From: Cellulomonas aerilata
GTDB lineage: Bacteria > Actinomycetota > Actinomycetes > Actinomycetales > Cellulomonadaceae
NCBI RefSeq assembly: GCF_007991755.1
Contig: NZ_BJYY01000004.1
Span: 1-64,000, forward strand
Direction of reading: 5' to 3'
Length of the DNA stretch: 64,000 bases
Positions 1-8,115 of this stretch are shown in pieces. Under the pieces are notes generated by a model. That model had not been told where the DNA came from, did not search any database, and saw only the letters and a list, made by a program, of their open reading frames with translations. The stretch's first letter is position 1, and every line of letters begins with the position of its first letter. Both the position numbers and the translations under genes were made by a program.

Positions 1-1823
1 CCGTTGCCGTTGCCGGGCGGGTCGACAGGGGGGCCGTTGCCGTTGCCCGGCGGGTCGACGGGCAGCACGCCGCCGTCGTCCCCCGAGCCGGTCCCTGACC
101 CGGACCCGGAACCGCCGGACCCGGGCCCGGAGCTCGACCCTGTCCCGCCACCCGTCGCTGCGTCGTCGTCCGACGCCGGGCTGCCGTCCGACGAGCCGCT
201 GTCGTCCTGCCCGGGTGGCGTCCGGTCACCCGACGGCCCGTCGCCCGACGGACCGCGGGAGCCGGACTCCGGGCCGAGCGCGGGGAGGTCGGCCGGGCCG
301 ACGCCGTCCACCCCGGTGCCGGCGTCGGTGCCGGAGCGGTCGGCGGGCGCCGGCGGCGCGGGGCTCGAGACGGTGCCGCGGTCGTTGCCCTCGTCCGGCG
401 CCGGGGAGGGGCTGCCGCCCGTCACGGCGCCGACCCCGACGGCGGTGGCGACCAGGACGCCGGTGACGCCGGCGACGATCGCGCCGACCGGGGCGCTCGC
501 GGCCACGGCGGCCAGCCCGGTGGCCACACCGGCACTCGCGAGCACACCGGCGGACGCCGCGCCCGCCGCGGTCGCACCCACGGCTGTCGCGCCCGCGGCC
601 GCGGCGCCGACCGCCGTCGCGCCCACGGCGCCGGCGGCGGTCGCGCCGGCGGCGCCCGCTCCGGCGGCCGTCGCCCCGGTCGCACCCGCCAACGCCGCGC
701 CTGTCGTCGCGCCCGTCACCGCGGCGCCGGTCGTCGTCGCGCCCGTCGCAGCGGCACCGGCCGCCGTCGTGCCTGCCGCCGTCGTCCCGGCGGCGGTGCT
801 TCCCGCCGCGGTGGTCCCCGCGGCGAGCCCCGCGGAGCCGGACGACGCAGCAGCGGTCGAACCGGCGGTGCCGCCCACCGCGCCGGCCGAGCCGGCGCCC
901 GTGGCGACGCCCCCGCCGGCCGCCGCCGGCGCGCCACCCGCGGTGAGCGCACCGCCCGAGCCGCCGAGGCCCGCGGTTCCCGCCGTGCCCGCGGCACCCG
1001 CCATGCCGGCCGCGGCGGCACCGCCGAAGCCCAGGCCCCGGACCGCCTCGATCGCGGCGACCCCGAGCACCAGCGGCGCGATGACCGAGTGGAGCCCGTG
1101 GTTGACGTCCCCGAGCTCCACGACGAGGGCACGGCAGCGGTCGCAGCCCGCGACGTGGTCCTCGACGGACGCCGTCTCGCGCGCGCGGAGTCCGCCCCGG
1201 ACGTACGCGCCCAACCGGTCGCCGACCCAGGCGCACTGCTCGTCGACGAGCGGGGCCACGTGCTTGCTGAGGTAGGCCTGGCGCAGGCCCTCGCGGGCGC
1301 GGTAGGCGAGCGCGGCGACGCCGTTCGCCGACAGGCCCAGCACCGGGGCGACGTCCGCCGGTCGCAGGCCCTCGACCTCGGTGTACCAGAGCACGGCCTG
1401 CCAGCGTTCGGGCAGCGACCCGTACGCCTTGAGCACGACCTCGCGCTCGAACCTCGCGAGTGCGGGCTCCTCGGTGGACTCCACCGGCGGGCTCGCCAGC
1501 TCGAGCTCGACGTCGTCGGTGGGAGCGGTGCGTCGCTGGGTCTGGACGCGACGCATCGCGACCCGGCGCACCACGGTGAACAGGTACGGCCGGAACGCGA
1601 CGTCCGGCCCGCCGCCGGACCGCAGCGCCGCGAGGACCTTCTCGAAGGCGTCGGCGACGGCGTCCTCGGCGTCGGCGGCCGAGCGGGAGTACTGCCGGGC
1701 GACGGCACGCGCGGCGACCGCGTGCCGCTCGTACAGGGCGGCGAACGCGTCCTGCCGGCCCGCGCGGGCAGCGGCGATCAGGTCGGCGTCGCTGCTCACC
1801 GCCTCGGCCTCGCTGCTGGTCAT
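1..1823 (-). CDS. ECF-type sigma factor with fused zinc-finger domain and long low-complexity tail (3' end outside window)
   Basis: The protein would direct RNA polymerase to a set of promoters. Sigma-70 region 2 lies at about residues 15-90 and region 4 (the -35-binding helix-turn-helix) at about 125-180. A Cys...HVAGCDRC cluster near residues 195-235 resembles the zinc-binding anti-sigma (ZAS) fold, here in the same chain. After it come about 200 residues of Ala/Gly/Thr repeats, a hydrophobic stretch near residues 445-465 that could cross the membrane, and a Pro/Ser/Asp/Gly tail ending in a repeated DPPGNGNG motif. The ATG at 1823 has a GGAAGGGG ribosome site. At least 607 residues are present, against about 200 for a plain ECF sigma. 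The gene runs off the left edge, so its end is unknown. The sigma and ZAS parts are clear; membrane tethering is inferred. Confidence 0.85.
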   Translation of the reverse strand, partial: MTSSEAEAVSSDADLIAAARAGRQDAFAALYERHAVAARAVARQYSRSAADAEDAVADAFEKVLAALRSGGGPDVAFRPYLFTVVRRVAMRRVQTQRRTAPTDDVELELASPPVESTEEPALARFEREVVLKAYGSLPERWQAVLWYTEVEGLRPADVAPVLGLSANGVAALAYRAREGLRQAYLSKHVAPLVDEQCAWVGDRLGAYVRGGLRARETASVEDHVAGCDRCRALVVELGDVNHGLHSVIAPLVLGVAAIEAVRGLGFGGAAAAGMAGAAGTAGTAGLGGSGGALTAGGAPAAAGGGVATGAGSAGAVGGTAGSTAAASSGSAGLAAGTTAAGSTAAGTTAAGTTAAGAAATGATTTGAAVTGATTGAALAGATGATAAGAGAAGATAAGAVGATAVGAAAAGATAVGATAAGAASAGVLASAGVATGLAAVAASAPVGAIVAGVTGVLVATAVGVGAVTGGSPSPAPDEGNDRGTVSSPAPPAPADRSGTDAGTGVDGVGPADLPALGPESGSRGPSGDGPSGDRTPPGQDDSGSSDGSPASDDDAATGGGTGSSSGPGSGGSGSGSGTGSGDDGGVLPVDPPGNGNGPPVDPPGNGN

Positions 1824-2194
1824 CGCGCCCCTTCCGGCACCGGCGGCTCCACCGACGACGCGCCGGGTCCGGGAGGACCTCGCGCACGTGGGTCACCCTC
1901 CGTCGTGGCGGCACCCGTGCCGTCGTGCCGGCGTCCAGGTTCGCACGGCCACGGCGCCGGTGCACCGTCGATCCGCGTCGGACCGTGCGTGCCGCGCCGC
2001 CCGGCACGCGCGGCTGGTCCGCCGCCAGGGCGCCGGTCCGGCCTGCGAGCCCTCCGTGACGGTGGTCGATCGTGCGGGAGGATGGGGTGGTGGGGAGGAA
2101 CGCACGCCGTCGCGGCGAGAGGAGACGCCGTCGGGCCGGGACGTCCCACGAGGCGGCGACGCCGGAGGTCCTGCGTCGTGACGGCAGCAGGTGG
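1824..2194. other. Gene-free stretch between divergent genes
   Basis: About 370 bases separate the sigma factor start from the most likely start of the membrane protein at 2195. It should hold both promoters. I see no convincing small gene, repeat or strong hairpin in it. An upstream GTG at 2072 could lengthen the plus-strand gene, but the extra segment is almost all Arg/Gly and looks non-coding. Confidence 0.4.
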
Positions 2195-2611
2195 ATGAGC
2201 GTCGTCGGCACGGCGCTGGCGACGGCGGTCCTGCCGTACGAGGCGGCCCGAGGGCAGCGCAGGCGCTCCTGGCAGGAGTGGCGGTCCTTCTGGACGACGA
2301 GCCCGCGGATCCCTCCGGACGAGGTCCACGGGCGCGCCTTCACCGGCTGGCTGTTCCTCGCCTACCCGCTCATGGTCGGCGTCGTCGTGCTGTTCGCGTG
2401 GGTGGACGACGTGACGAGGTACGAACCGCCGCCCTGGGTGTTCGTCGGTCTGGTGGCCTTCGCCCTGATGTCGGGGGCGTTCCACTGGCGACGCTCGACG
2501 GCGGACCTGCCGACGGTGACCCGCCGCGCGCAGGTCCTCGCGGGCTGGCCGGCCGAGGCGGTCCTCCTCGCGGTCTCGCTCGGCGGCGCCTGGGTGACCA
2601 TCGGGGCGTAG
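2195..2611 (+). CDS. Small integral membrane protein, unknown function
   Basis: I do not recognise this family. The 138-residue product has three hydrophobic segments, beginning near GWLFLAYPLMVGVVVL, then VFVGLVAFALMSG, then a C-terminal helix ending at the stop. An Arg/Trp-rich soluble segment (SWQEWRSFW) precedes the first helix. The ATG at 2195 begins a sensible hydrophobic N-terminus (MSVVGTALATAV), but the ribosome site is weak and an in-frame GTG at 2072 cannot be excluded. Confidence 0.55.
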   Translation: MSVVGTALATAVLPYEAARGQRRRSWQEWRSFWTTSPRIPPDEVHGRAFTGWLFLAYPLMVGVVVLFAWVDDVTRYEPPPWVFVGLVAFALMSGAFHWRRSTADLPTVTRRAQVLAGWPAEAVLLAVSLGGAWVTIGA

Positions 2612-2639
2612 GCGACGTCGTGCCGGTGGGTGCCGGCGC

Positions 2640-3206
2640 CTACTGCGGGCGCGCGCTCCCGCGGTCGACGGCGTCCAGCAGCCAGTCGACGTTGCCGCGC
2701 GACGTGGCCAGCTCGACGACGCCGGACGGCGTCGTCAGCTCGACCACGCGCAGGCCCCCGACCAGGACCGGGCGACCACGGGGCGGCCGCCCGGCGTCGG
2801 TGGCGGCGCGCACCTCCAGGTCGAAGGGCACCGCCGACGGCCCGTGCAGGGGCATCACGGTGAGCAGGCCCGGGACCGGGCGCACCTCGGTGCCGAACCA
2901 GCGGTCCGGGACGCGCGGGTGGGCTCCCGGGCCTGCGCGGAGGTAGCCCGCGACGACGCCGCGCGCGCGATCGGCCCGCTCCCGGCCCGGGACGACCAGC
3001 GTCGCGGCGGCAGCCGCGACGGCGCAGCCGACGCCGGCCGTGGCCGCCGACCCGACCGCCGCGGACGGGTCCCGGCCGAGCAGCAGCAGGAACCCGGTGC
3101 CGAGGGCGGACACGACGACGGCGGCGCCGACTAGGGCGACGAGCTGCCGGCCCGCCCGCCGCCAGGTCACGTCCCCGCCACCGGCGAGGGGGTGGCGGGC
3201 ACGCAC
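2640..3206 (-). CDS. Membrane-anchored hypothetical protein
   Basis: The function is not recognised. The 188-residue product has two N-terminal hydrophobic helices (about residues 22-42 and 50-70) followed by a soluble domain of about 115 residues rich in beta-forming residues. This layout resembles small two-helix actinobacterial proteins with a cytoplasmic PH-like domain, but that is a guess. The start is GTG at 3206; an in-frame GTG at 3170 with a better GGCGGGG leader is equally plausible and would remove 12 residues. Confidence 0.6.
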   Translation of the reverse strand: MRARHPLAGGGDVTWRRAGRQLVALVGAAVVVSALGTGFLLLLGRDPSAAVGSAATAGVGCAVAAAAATLVVPGRERADRARGVVAGYLRAGPGAHPRVPDRWFGTEVRPVPGLLTVMPLHGPSAVPFDLEVRAATDAGRPPRGRPVLVGGLRVVELTTPSGVVELATSRGNVDWLLDAVDRGSARPQ

Positions 3207-3312
3207 CCGAGGGCGGCGCGCCGGTGGTCCATGGAGGGACCGTAGACGGGCGCGGCGTCACGGGCTCGTCGCCGTCCCCGCACCGACCCGATCGGGTGGT
3301 GGCGCCGTTCGT

Positions 3313-3504
3313 TCACCAGGTGGGGACCCCGGGGGTGGTCCGGTCGGCGGGGTCAGGGCCGGTCCCCGGGGCCGGCGCCAGGAAGCGGGTCCGTTCGGCG
3401 CCGCACCGCGTGCACCGCCGGTACAGCCGCTTCGGGCCTCCGGCGTCGGTGACGACGCGCTCCTGCCACGCATGACGTCCCACTCGGCAGCGACGCGCGA
3501 CCAC
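3313..3504 (-). CDS. Small C-x2-C zinc-ribbon-like protein
   Basis: This 63-residue protein has an N-terminal CRVGRHAW segment and a CTRCGAER motif, so one Cys/His pair and one Cys pair are available for a metal. Short proteins of this style (a His-Trp segment, then C-x2-C-G) are common unannotated actinobacterial genes. The GTG start at 3504 has a clear GGAGG six bases upstream, which makes it likely to be a real gene despite its size. Function unknown. Confidence 0.6.
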   Translation of the reverse strand: MVARRCRVGRHAWQERVVTDAGGPKRLYRRCTRCGAERTRFLAPAPGTGPDPADRTTPGVPTW

Positions 3505-3587
3505 GGCGACCTCCGGGCACTTGGCTCCCCCCGAGCCTCCCGTGGGCCGGCCGACGCGTCAACGACGGGTCACCGCGCCGGAGCCGG

Positions 3588-4184
3588 TCAGGCACCCAGC
3601 GCGGCGGCGCCCCGGTCCAGGAGCGCGTCGACGGCCGACCGGGGGTAGCCGGGGCGCCACCACGTCGTGGTGAGGCGCGTCGAGCGGACGTCATGGGCGG
3701 TCGTGCGCGGGACCTCGCCCCGCGCGCGGCGCTCCAGCTCCCGGGTCAGCTCGTCCAGGAGCTCGTCGACCTCGGGGACCGCGTAGCCCGCGGCCCGGGG
3801 CACAGGTGCCAGCTGCGCCCGGCCCGCCCGGACGAGCGCTGCGCCCGCATGCACCTGGGCGCCGGCACCTGCCGCGCCGACCGGCGGTCGGCCGGCCGCC
3901 TCGACGGCGGCGTGCCCGGCCCTCAGGGCCAGGATCGCCGCGTCCAGGAAGTCGTCCACCTGGTTCTGGTCGTAGCCGTCGCGGAACCTCGTCGCCGGGA
4001 ACCTGGCGTCGAGCACCTCCTCCGCGGTCAGGGTGTGCGGGTCCACGCGCCCGGCGGCCAGGTCGTCCAGGGAGGTGGCGACGCGCTCGAGCAGGGCGTC
4101 GACCTGCGCGACGTCGTACCCCTCGCGGAGCGTCGTCGCGGTGAAGCGGGCGGCACGGACCTCACGAGCGGTGAGTGCGGACAA
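3588..4184 (-). CDS. DivIVA-domain repeat protein
   Basis: The 198-residue protein carries the DivIVA N-terminal signature (F-x2-T-x3-GYD-x3-VD-x2-L) three times: near residues 13-35 (FTATTLREGYDVAQVDALL), near 62-84 (FPATRFRDGYDQNQVDDFL), and in divergent form at the C-terminus (LTTTWWRPGYPRSAVDALL). DivIVA domains bind negatively curved membrane and organise polar growth and septation in actinobacteria. No long coiled coil follows, so this is not the main polar DivIVA/Wag31. A membrane-associated accessory role is inferred. Confidence 0.85.
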   Translation of the reverse strand: MSALTAREVRAARFTATTLREGYDVAQVDALLERVATSLDDLAAGRVDPHTLTAEEVLDARFPATRFRDGYDQNQVDDFLDAAILALRAGHAAVEAAGRPPVGAAGAGAQVHAGAALVRAGRAQLAPVPRAAGYAVPEVDELLDELTRELERRARGEVPRTTAHDVRSTRLTTTWWRPGYPRSAVDALLDRGAAALGA

Positions 4185-4375
4185 CGGATCTCCTCCAGGC
4201 GCGGGGCTCCAGGGCGGTGCGGACGACCCGACCCGTCCCCTCGGTGCGGTGACCGCACGATCGGCCGGGGACGGTCCGCGCTGAGGACCCGTGCCGCCGT
4301 CGGGGGATCCGTTGCGCCGTCCGTGTCGGACCCCCGCGCCATCATGGGCTCACCCGACGGCGGAAGGTGACTCCC

Positions 4376-4759
4376 ATGACCCTGATCGCGCGATTCACGG
4401 TGGACGGCGCCCAGCCGACCCGGGCGGCCGACCTCGACGTCGACTGGGTGGGGCTTCTCGTCTTCGCCAAGACGTTCACGTCCGGCATCACCGGCACCGC
4501 CACGACCCTGTTCATGTCCGCCGGGACGCAGGAGGGCGCGCGCTCGTACGTCGCCACCGAGCGGATCACCGGTCGCACGGACGACGGCGACGACGGCTCG
4601 GTCGTCGTCCAGCACGGCGGTCTGGAGTCCGACCCCGCCACCTGGTTCGGTCACGTCGTGCCGGGCTCCGGCACCGGCGCCTTCGCGGGCTGGGCCGGCT
4701 CCGCGCGGATCAGGCACGACGACGACGGCGCCTTCCTCGAGATCGAGGGGGCCGGCTGA
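4376..4759 (+). CDS. DUF3224 domain protein
   Basis: The 127-residue product fits the DUF3224 beta-barrel family of small actinobacterial proteins: G-T-x-F-M-S-AG near residue 45, then ERITGRTDDGDDGSVVVQHGG and a W-F-G-x-VVPGSGTG segment. The ATG at 4376 has GGAAGG 8-9 bases upstream, preferred over the GTG at 4367. Members are of unknown function; the fold is lipocalin-like, so a small ligand is possible. Confidence 0.8.
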   Translation: MTLIARFTVDGAQPTRAADLDVDWVGLLVFAKTFTSGITGTATTLFMSAGTQEGARSYVATERITGRTDDGDDGSVVVQHGGLESDPATWFGHVVPGSGTGAFAGWAGSARIRHDDDGAFLEIEGAG

Positions 4760-4801
4760 CACCCCGGTCGGCATGCGTCGGCCGTCGGCGGAGGAGGGGA
4801 C

Positions 4802-5365
4802 GTGGTCGTCCAGGTCAGAGGCGCTGCGGGGCGGTTCGAGGACGTCGCGCGGGTGGTGGGACCCAGGCGGCCCGACGTCGGCGCGTGCTGGTGCCTGTCC
4901 TACCGCGACCCGCGCGTGACGAACCTCGAGCGGCCCGCCGTCATGGCGGACCTGTGCGCCGAGGAGCCCGGGCCGGGCGTGCTGGCGTACGTGGACGGGG
5001 ACGTCGCGGGCTGGTGCTCGGTCGCCCCGCGCAGCACCTACCGGCGGCTGGTGCACTCCCGCACGATCCCGCACCTCGACGACCAGGACCCGTGGAGCGT
5101 GGTGTGCTTCGTGGTCCGACCCGCGTACCGGCGTCAGGGGCTGCTGCGGGCGCTGCTCGCCGGGGCGGTCGACCATGCCCGCGACCACGGTGCCCAGGTG
5201 GTCGAGGGCTACCCGGTGGAGACCGGCGGCACCCGGGTCGACGTCGTGGCGGGCTACGTCGGCTCGGTGGAGCTGTTCGAGGACGCCGGCTTCCACCGGG
5301 CGGCACCGACGACCGCGCACAGCGGGCACCGCAGCCGCTGGCTGATGCGGCTCGAGCTGGCCTGA
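4802..5365 (+). CDS. GNAT-family N-acetyltransferase
   Basis: The 187-residue protein has a GNAT fold. The acetyl-CoA-binding segment is FVVRPAYRRQGLLRALLAG near residues 102-120, with the R/Q-x2-G-x-L signature, followed by a long helix and a C-terminal VELFEDAGF motif. The N-terminal half contains GACWCLSYRDPR, typical of a GNAT subgroup of unknown substrate. The start is GTG at 4802 behind GGAGGAGGGG. The acetylated substrate cannot be told from sequence. Confidence 0.85.
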   Translation: MVVQVRGAAGRFEDVARVVGPRRPDVGACWCLSYRDPRVTNLERPAVMADLCAEEPGPGVLAYVDGDVAGWCSVAPRSTYRRLVHSRTIPHLDDQDPWSVVCFVVRPAYRRQGLLRALLAGAVDHARDHGAQVVEGYPVETGGTRVDVVAGYVGSVELFEDAGFHRAAPTTAHSGHRSRWLMRLELA

Positions 5366-5390
5366 GCGCGGGACCGGCCGGGCCGGCGGG

Positions 5391-5482
5391 CGCCGGTGAC
5401 GCCCGCCCGTGCCCCGCCGGTGACGCACGCCCGTGGCCCGCCGGTGACGCACGCCCGTGACCCGCCGGTGACGCCCATGGCC
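5391..5482. repeat. 24-bp tandem repeat, about 3.8 copies
   Basis: A unit close to CGCCGGTGACGC(A/C)CGCCCGT plus three variable bases is repeated head to tail between the convergent ends of the GNAT gene and the SRPBCC gene. The third and fourth copies diverge and the last is shortened. It lies outside both coding regions. Confidence 0.8.
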
Positions 5483-5508
5483 CGCCGGTCCGGCGGGTGC
5501 GGCAGCGG

Positions 5509-5997
5509 TCAGGCCGGCACGAGCAGGCCGTCCATCTGCCCCATCGCGCTCGTCATGCCCTCGACCATGCCCATGGCCGCGAGCTGCTCCATGTGCTCCG
5601 CCGTGCCGAACTCGGTCGTCACCGTCATCCGGGTGCCGTCCGCCGAGCCCACCAGCTCGACCCGACCCGTCGTGGTCGGCAGCTCGGGGTTCGGTGCGCC
5701 GGTCTCGTCGGCGAACCCGTCCCGGAACCGCAGGCCCCTCGGGGGGTCCACCTCCAGGACCTCCCACCAGCCGTGCGCCTGCTCGCCGTCCGGCCCGGTC
5801 ATGACGTAGTGCGACCGGCCGCCGGGGACCAGGTCGTGCTCGACGAAGGTCGCCGGCCACGTCGGCGGACCCCACCAGCGCTCGAGCTGACGCGGGTCCG
5901 CCCACAGGTCCCACACCCGCTCGGGCGCGGCGGCGAGCTCGGCGACGATCGTGAGGGTGAGGCGCTCGGTGTCCTGCTGGGTGCTGACGACGGTCAT
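5509..5997 (-). CDS. SRPBCC/AHSA1-domain protein
   Basis: This 162-residue protein has the Bet v1-like AHSA1 layout: APERVWDLWADPRQLERWWGP near the N-terminus, a central LRFRDGFAD strand, and a long C-terminal amphipathic helix with EGMTSAMGQMDGLL. Such proteins bind hydrophobic ligands; many actinobacterial copies are encoded directly after an ArsR regulator, as here. Its start overlaps the arsR stop by four bases (5994-5997), so the two are translationally coupled. The ligand is unknown. Confidence 0.88.
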   Translation of the reverse strand: MTVVSTQQDTERLTLTIVAELAAAPERVWDLWADPRQLERWWGPPTWPATFVEHDLVPGGRSHYVMTGPDGEQAHGWWEVLEVDPPRGLRFRDGFADETGAPNPELPTTTGRVELVGSADGTRMTVTTEFGTAEHMEQLAAMGMVEGMTSAMGQMDGLLVPA

Positions 5998-6428
5998 GGC
6001 GTGTCCTCCTGGTGCGGCTGGGACTGCGGACGGGGGTGCGAGGGCGATCGGCGTCGGGGGGCGGGCCCGGGCGGCGCCGTCGCGGGTGGGGGCTGCGGTT
6101 CGGTGAGCATCTCGTCCATCCGCCGGACCCGGTGGCGCCAGACCTGCTCGTACCGGTCCAGCACCTGCGAGGCGGCCCGGAGCCGGGCGACGTCGCCCCG
6201 GACGAGCCGTTCGCGGCCGTGCGCCTCCTTGGTCACCAGCCCCGCCCGCTCCAGGACGGCGACGTGGCGCTGGACGGCGGCGAACGACATGGCGTACCGC
6301 TCCGCGAGCGCGGTGACCGACGCCGGGCGGTCCAGCACCCGGCTGACGATGTCGCGACGGGTCGGGTCCGCGAGGGCGCCGAACACCCGGTCGGCGGCGT
6401 CGGCGTCGAGCACCTCACGTACAACCAT
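5994..6428 (-). CDS. ArsR-family winged-helix transcription regulator
   Basis: The 144-residue protein has an ArsR-type winged helix (about residues 10-95) with FGALADPTRRDIVSRVL and the recognition-helix segment AMSFAAVQRHVAVLERAGLV. No Cys or His pair for metal sensing is visible, placing it with the non-metal ArsR proteins that pair with SRPBCC genes. The Pro-rich C-terminus is disordered. The ATG at 6428 lies inside a perfect inverted repeat (6417-6440), so autorepression is likely. It follows the hydrolase stop by 11 bases and overlaps the SRPBCC gene. Confidence 0.9.
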   Translation of the reverse strand: MVVREVLDADAADRVFGALADPTRRDIVSRVLDRPASVTALAERYAMSFAAVQRHVAVLERAGLVTKEAHGRERLVRGDVARLRAASQVLDRYEQVWRHRVRRMDEMLTEPQPPPATAPPGPAPRRRSPSHPRPQSQPHQEDTP

Positions 6429-6442
6429 ATTGTTGTACGTTA
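6417..6442 (-). promoter_or_regulatory. ArsR operator and probable leaderless promoter
   Basis: Perfect 9-bp arms ACGTACAAC (6417-6425) and GTTGTACGT (6432-6440) flank six bases that contain the arsR start codon. On the minus strand a TAACGT hexamer (6442-6437) sits eight bases before the ATG, the right place for a -10 element with transcription starting at or next to the start codon. Repressor on this site would cover both the -10 and the first codon. The TAA of the hexamer is also the stop codon of the upstream hydrolase. Confidence 0.75.
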
Positions 6443-7108
6443 GCGGCGCGCCACGGGCTCCACAAGACCCGGCAGCGACCTGAGCCAGCCCCGGACGGCC
6501 GCGCCGAGTGCGGCCGTCTCCCGGCGCAGCGCGTGGTCGCCCGGCAGGACGACGACCTCCCGCCGGGCCGCGGCCGGCGGCATCCCGAAGGGGTCCCGGT
6601 CGCCCTGCACGACCAGCACCGGCACGTCGACGGCGTCGAGCTCGGGCAGGCGGCTGGGCGCGGGGTCGCGACCCGCTCGAGCAGCCGGCTGGAGCGGGAA
6701 CGCCAGGCACAGCACCCCCGCCGCACCGGTCCCGGCCGCCGTCCGGCACGCGACCCGGGCCCCGGAGGAGCGCCCGCCGACGACGAGCGGCAGCCCGGCC
6801 GGCCCGTCGGCGCGCAGCGCGGCGACGACCTCGGTCCAGGCCGCGTCCAGCACGGGTGCGCGTGGCGGGGCCCGGCGACCCGCGACCCGGTAGGGCTGCT
6901 CGACCAGGACGACCCGCAGGCCGGTGTCGGCGGCCGCGCGGGCGGCGGCCGTCAGGTCCGGAGCCGTCACCCCGCCGCCGGCGCCGTGCCCGAGCACGAG
7001 CGCGCCGACCGGCGCATCGGCGGGCCACACGTGCGCGCGGGCGTCCCCGTGGGTGGTCGTGACGGTGACGGGCTGCACGGCGTGCCGGGCTCCGCCGTCG
7101 CTCGCCAC
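6440..7108 (-). CDS. Alpha/beta-hydrolase, KANL3/Tex30 or dienelactone-hydrolase-like
   Basis: The 222-residue protein has a compact alpha/beta-hydrolase core without a lid: LVLGHGAGGG near the N-terminus (oxyanion region), nucleophile elbow GGRSSGAR near residue 105, acid residue in VVQGDRDPFG and histidine in PGDHALRR. The start is GTG at 7108, eight bases after the stop of the dehydrogenase gene, so both are probably on one transcript. The substrate is unknown. Confidence 0.85.
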   Translation of the reverse strand: MASDGGARHAVQPVTVTTTHGDARAHVWPADAPVGALVLGHGAGGGVTAPDLTAAARAAADTGLRVVLVEQPYRVAGRRAPPRAPVLDAAWTEVVAALRADGPAGLPLVVGGRSSGARVACRTAAGTGAAGVLCLAFPLQPAARAGRDPAPSRLPELDAVDVPVLVVQGDRDPFGMPPAAARREVVVLPGDHALRRETAALGAAVRGWLRSLPGLVEPVARR

Positions 7109-7116
7109 GGCGGTGC

Positions 7117-8058
7117 CTAGCGCTCGACCACGTTGTGCAGCGGCTGCCCGGCGACGAGGGCGGCGACGTTGTGCGCGACGAGCTCGTCGGCGCCGACCGG
7201 GCGCCCGCCCGCCGCGTGCGGCGTCAGGACCAGGTTGGGCGCGTCCCACAGGGGCGAGTCCGCGGGCAGCGGCTCGACGGCGGTCACGTCCAGCGCGGCG
7301 CCGGCGATCGTGCCGGCGCTCAGCGCGGCGTGCAGCGCCTCCTCGTCCACCGTCGTGCCGCGCCCGACGTTGACGACGTACGCGTGCCCGGGCAGCGCGG
7401 CCAGGCGCGGCGCGTCCAGGGCACGCTCGGTGGAGGCGTCCGCGGGCAGGATCATCACCAGCACATCCGTGCCGGGCAGCTCGGCCTCGAGGTCCTCCTC
7501 GGCGACCACCGGGAAGCCGGCGCGGTCGCCGGCGCTGCGCGCCACCCCACGCACGTGGGCGCCCAGGCCGCGCAGCAGACCGGCCAGGGTCTGGCCGATC
7601 TGGCCGAAGCCCCACACCAGGACGCGCGCGTCCAGCAGCGTGGTGACCGGCCCCTGCGGGTGCAGCGGCTGCACACCGCCCAGCTCGCGCGCCCAGCGGT
7701 GCTCGGCCTGCGCCCGCGAGGCCGCGGGCAGGCGCCGGACGAGCGCCAGGGTCAGGGCGAGCGCGTGCTCGGTGACCGTCACGCTGTGCAGGCCCACACC
7801 GGACGTGACGACGACGTGGTCCGCGAACCCGGCCGCCAGCACCGAGTCCGGTCCGGCGGACAGCGTCTGGACCCAGCGCAGGGCGGGCATGCGGCCCGCG
7901 ACGGCGGCGACGTCGGCCTGGGCGCTGCCCCAGACCACCAGCGCCTCGGCGTCGAGGTGCTCGTCCGGCACGGGGGCGCCGGCGTCGTAGGTGACGACGT
8001 CCACGCCGTCGGGGACGGCGGGGGACAGCGGCAGGGAGTCGGGCAGCAGCAGCTTCAT
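7117..8058 (-). CDS. D-isomer-specific 2-hydroxyacid dehydrogenase
   Basis: The 313-residue enzyme would interconvert a 2-hydroxy acid and a 2-oxo acid with NAD(P). The Rossmann motif VLVWGFGQIGQTLAGLLRG is near residues 145-165. The catalytic set is visible as VNVGRGTTVDE (Arg), the Asp/Glu in GAALDVTAVEPLP, and HAAGG near the C-terminus (His). Its N-terminal lobe is shorter and more divergent than in phosphoglycerate dehydrogenase, as in the GhrA/YcdW-like group. The ATG at 8058 is preferred over the GTG at 8070. Confidence 0.88.
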   Translation of the reverse strand: MKLLLPDSLPLSPAVPDGVDVVTYDAGAPVPDEHLDAEALVVWGSAQADVAAVAGRMPALRWVQTLSAGPDSVLAAGFADHVVVTSGVGLHSVTVTEHALALTLALVRRLPAASRAQAEHRWARELGGVQPLHPQGPVTTLLDARVLVWGFGQIGQTLAGLLRGLGAHVRGVARSAGDRAGFPVVAEEDLEAELPGTDVLVMILPADASTERALDAPRLAALPGHAYVVNVGRGTTVDEEALHAALSAGTIAGAALDVTAVEPLPADSPLWDAPNLVLTPHAAGGRPVGADELVAHNVAALVAGQPLHNVVER

Positions 8059-8115
8059 CGCCCGGGACACTACTCCGGCGCCGCCGGTGGCCGCCGTCCC
8101 GGCGGCGGGCGTCGG

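Noticed and set aside
4-1275. Long plus-strand open frame rich in Pro/Ala/Val
   Set aside because: It is the antisense of the Gly/Ala/Thr tail of the sigma factor; only the minus strand carries recognisable domains.
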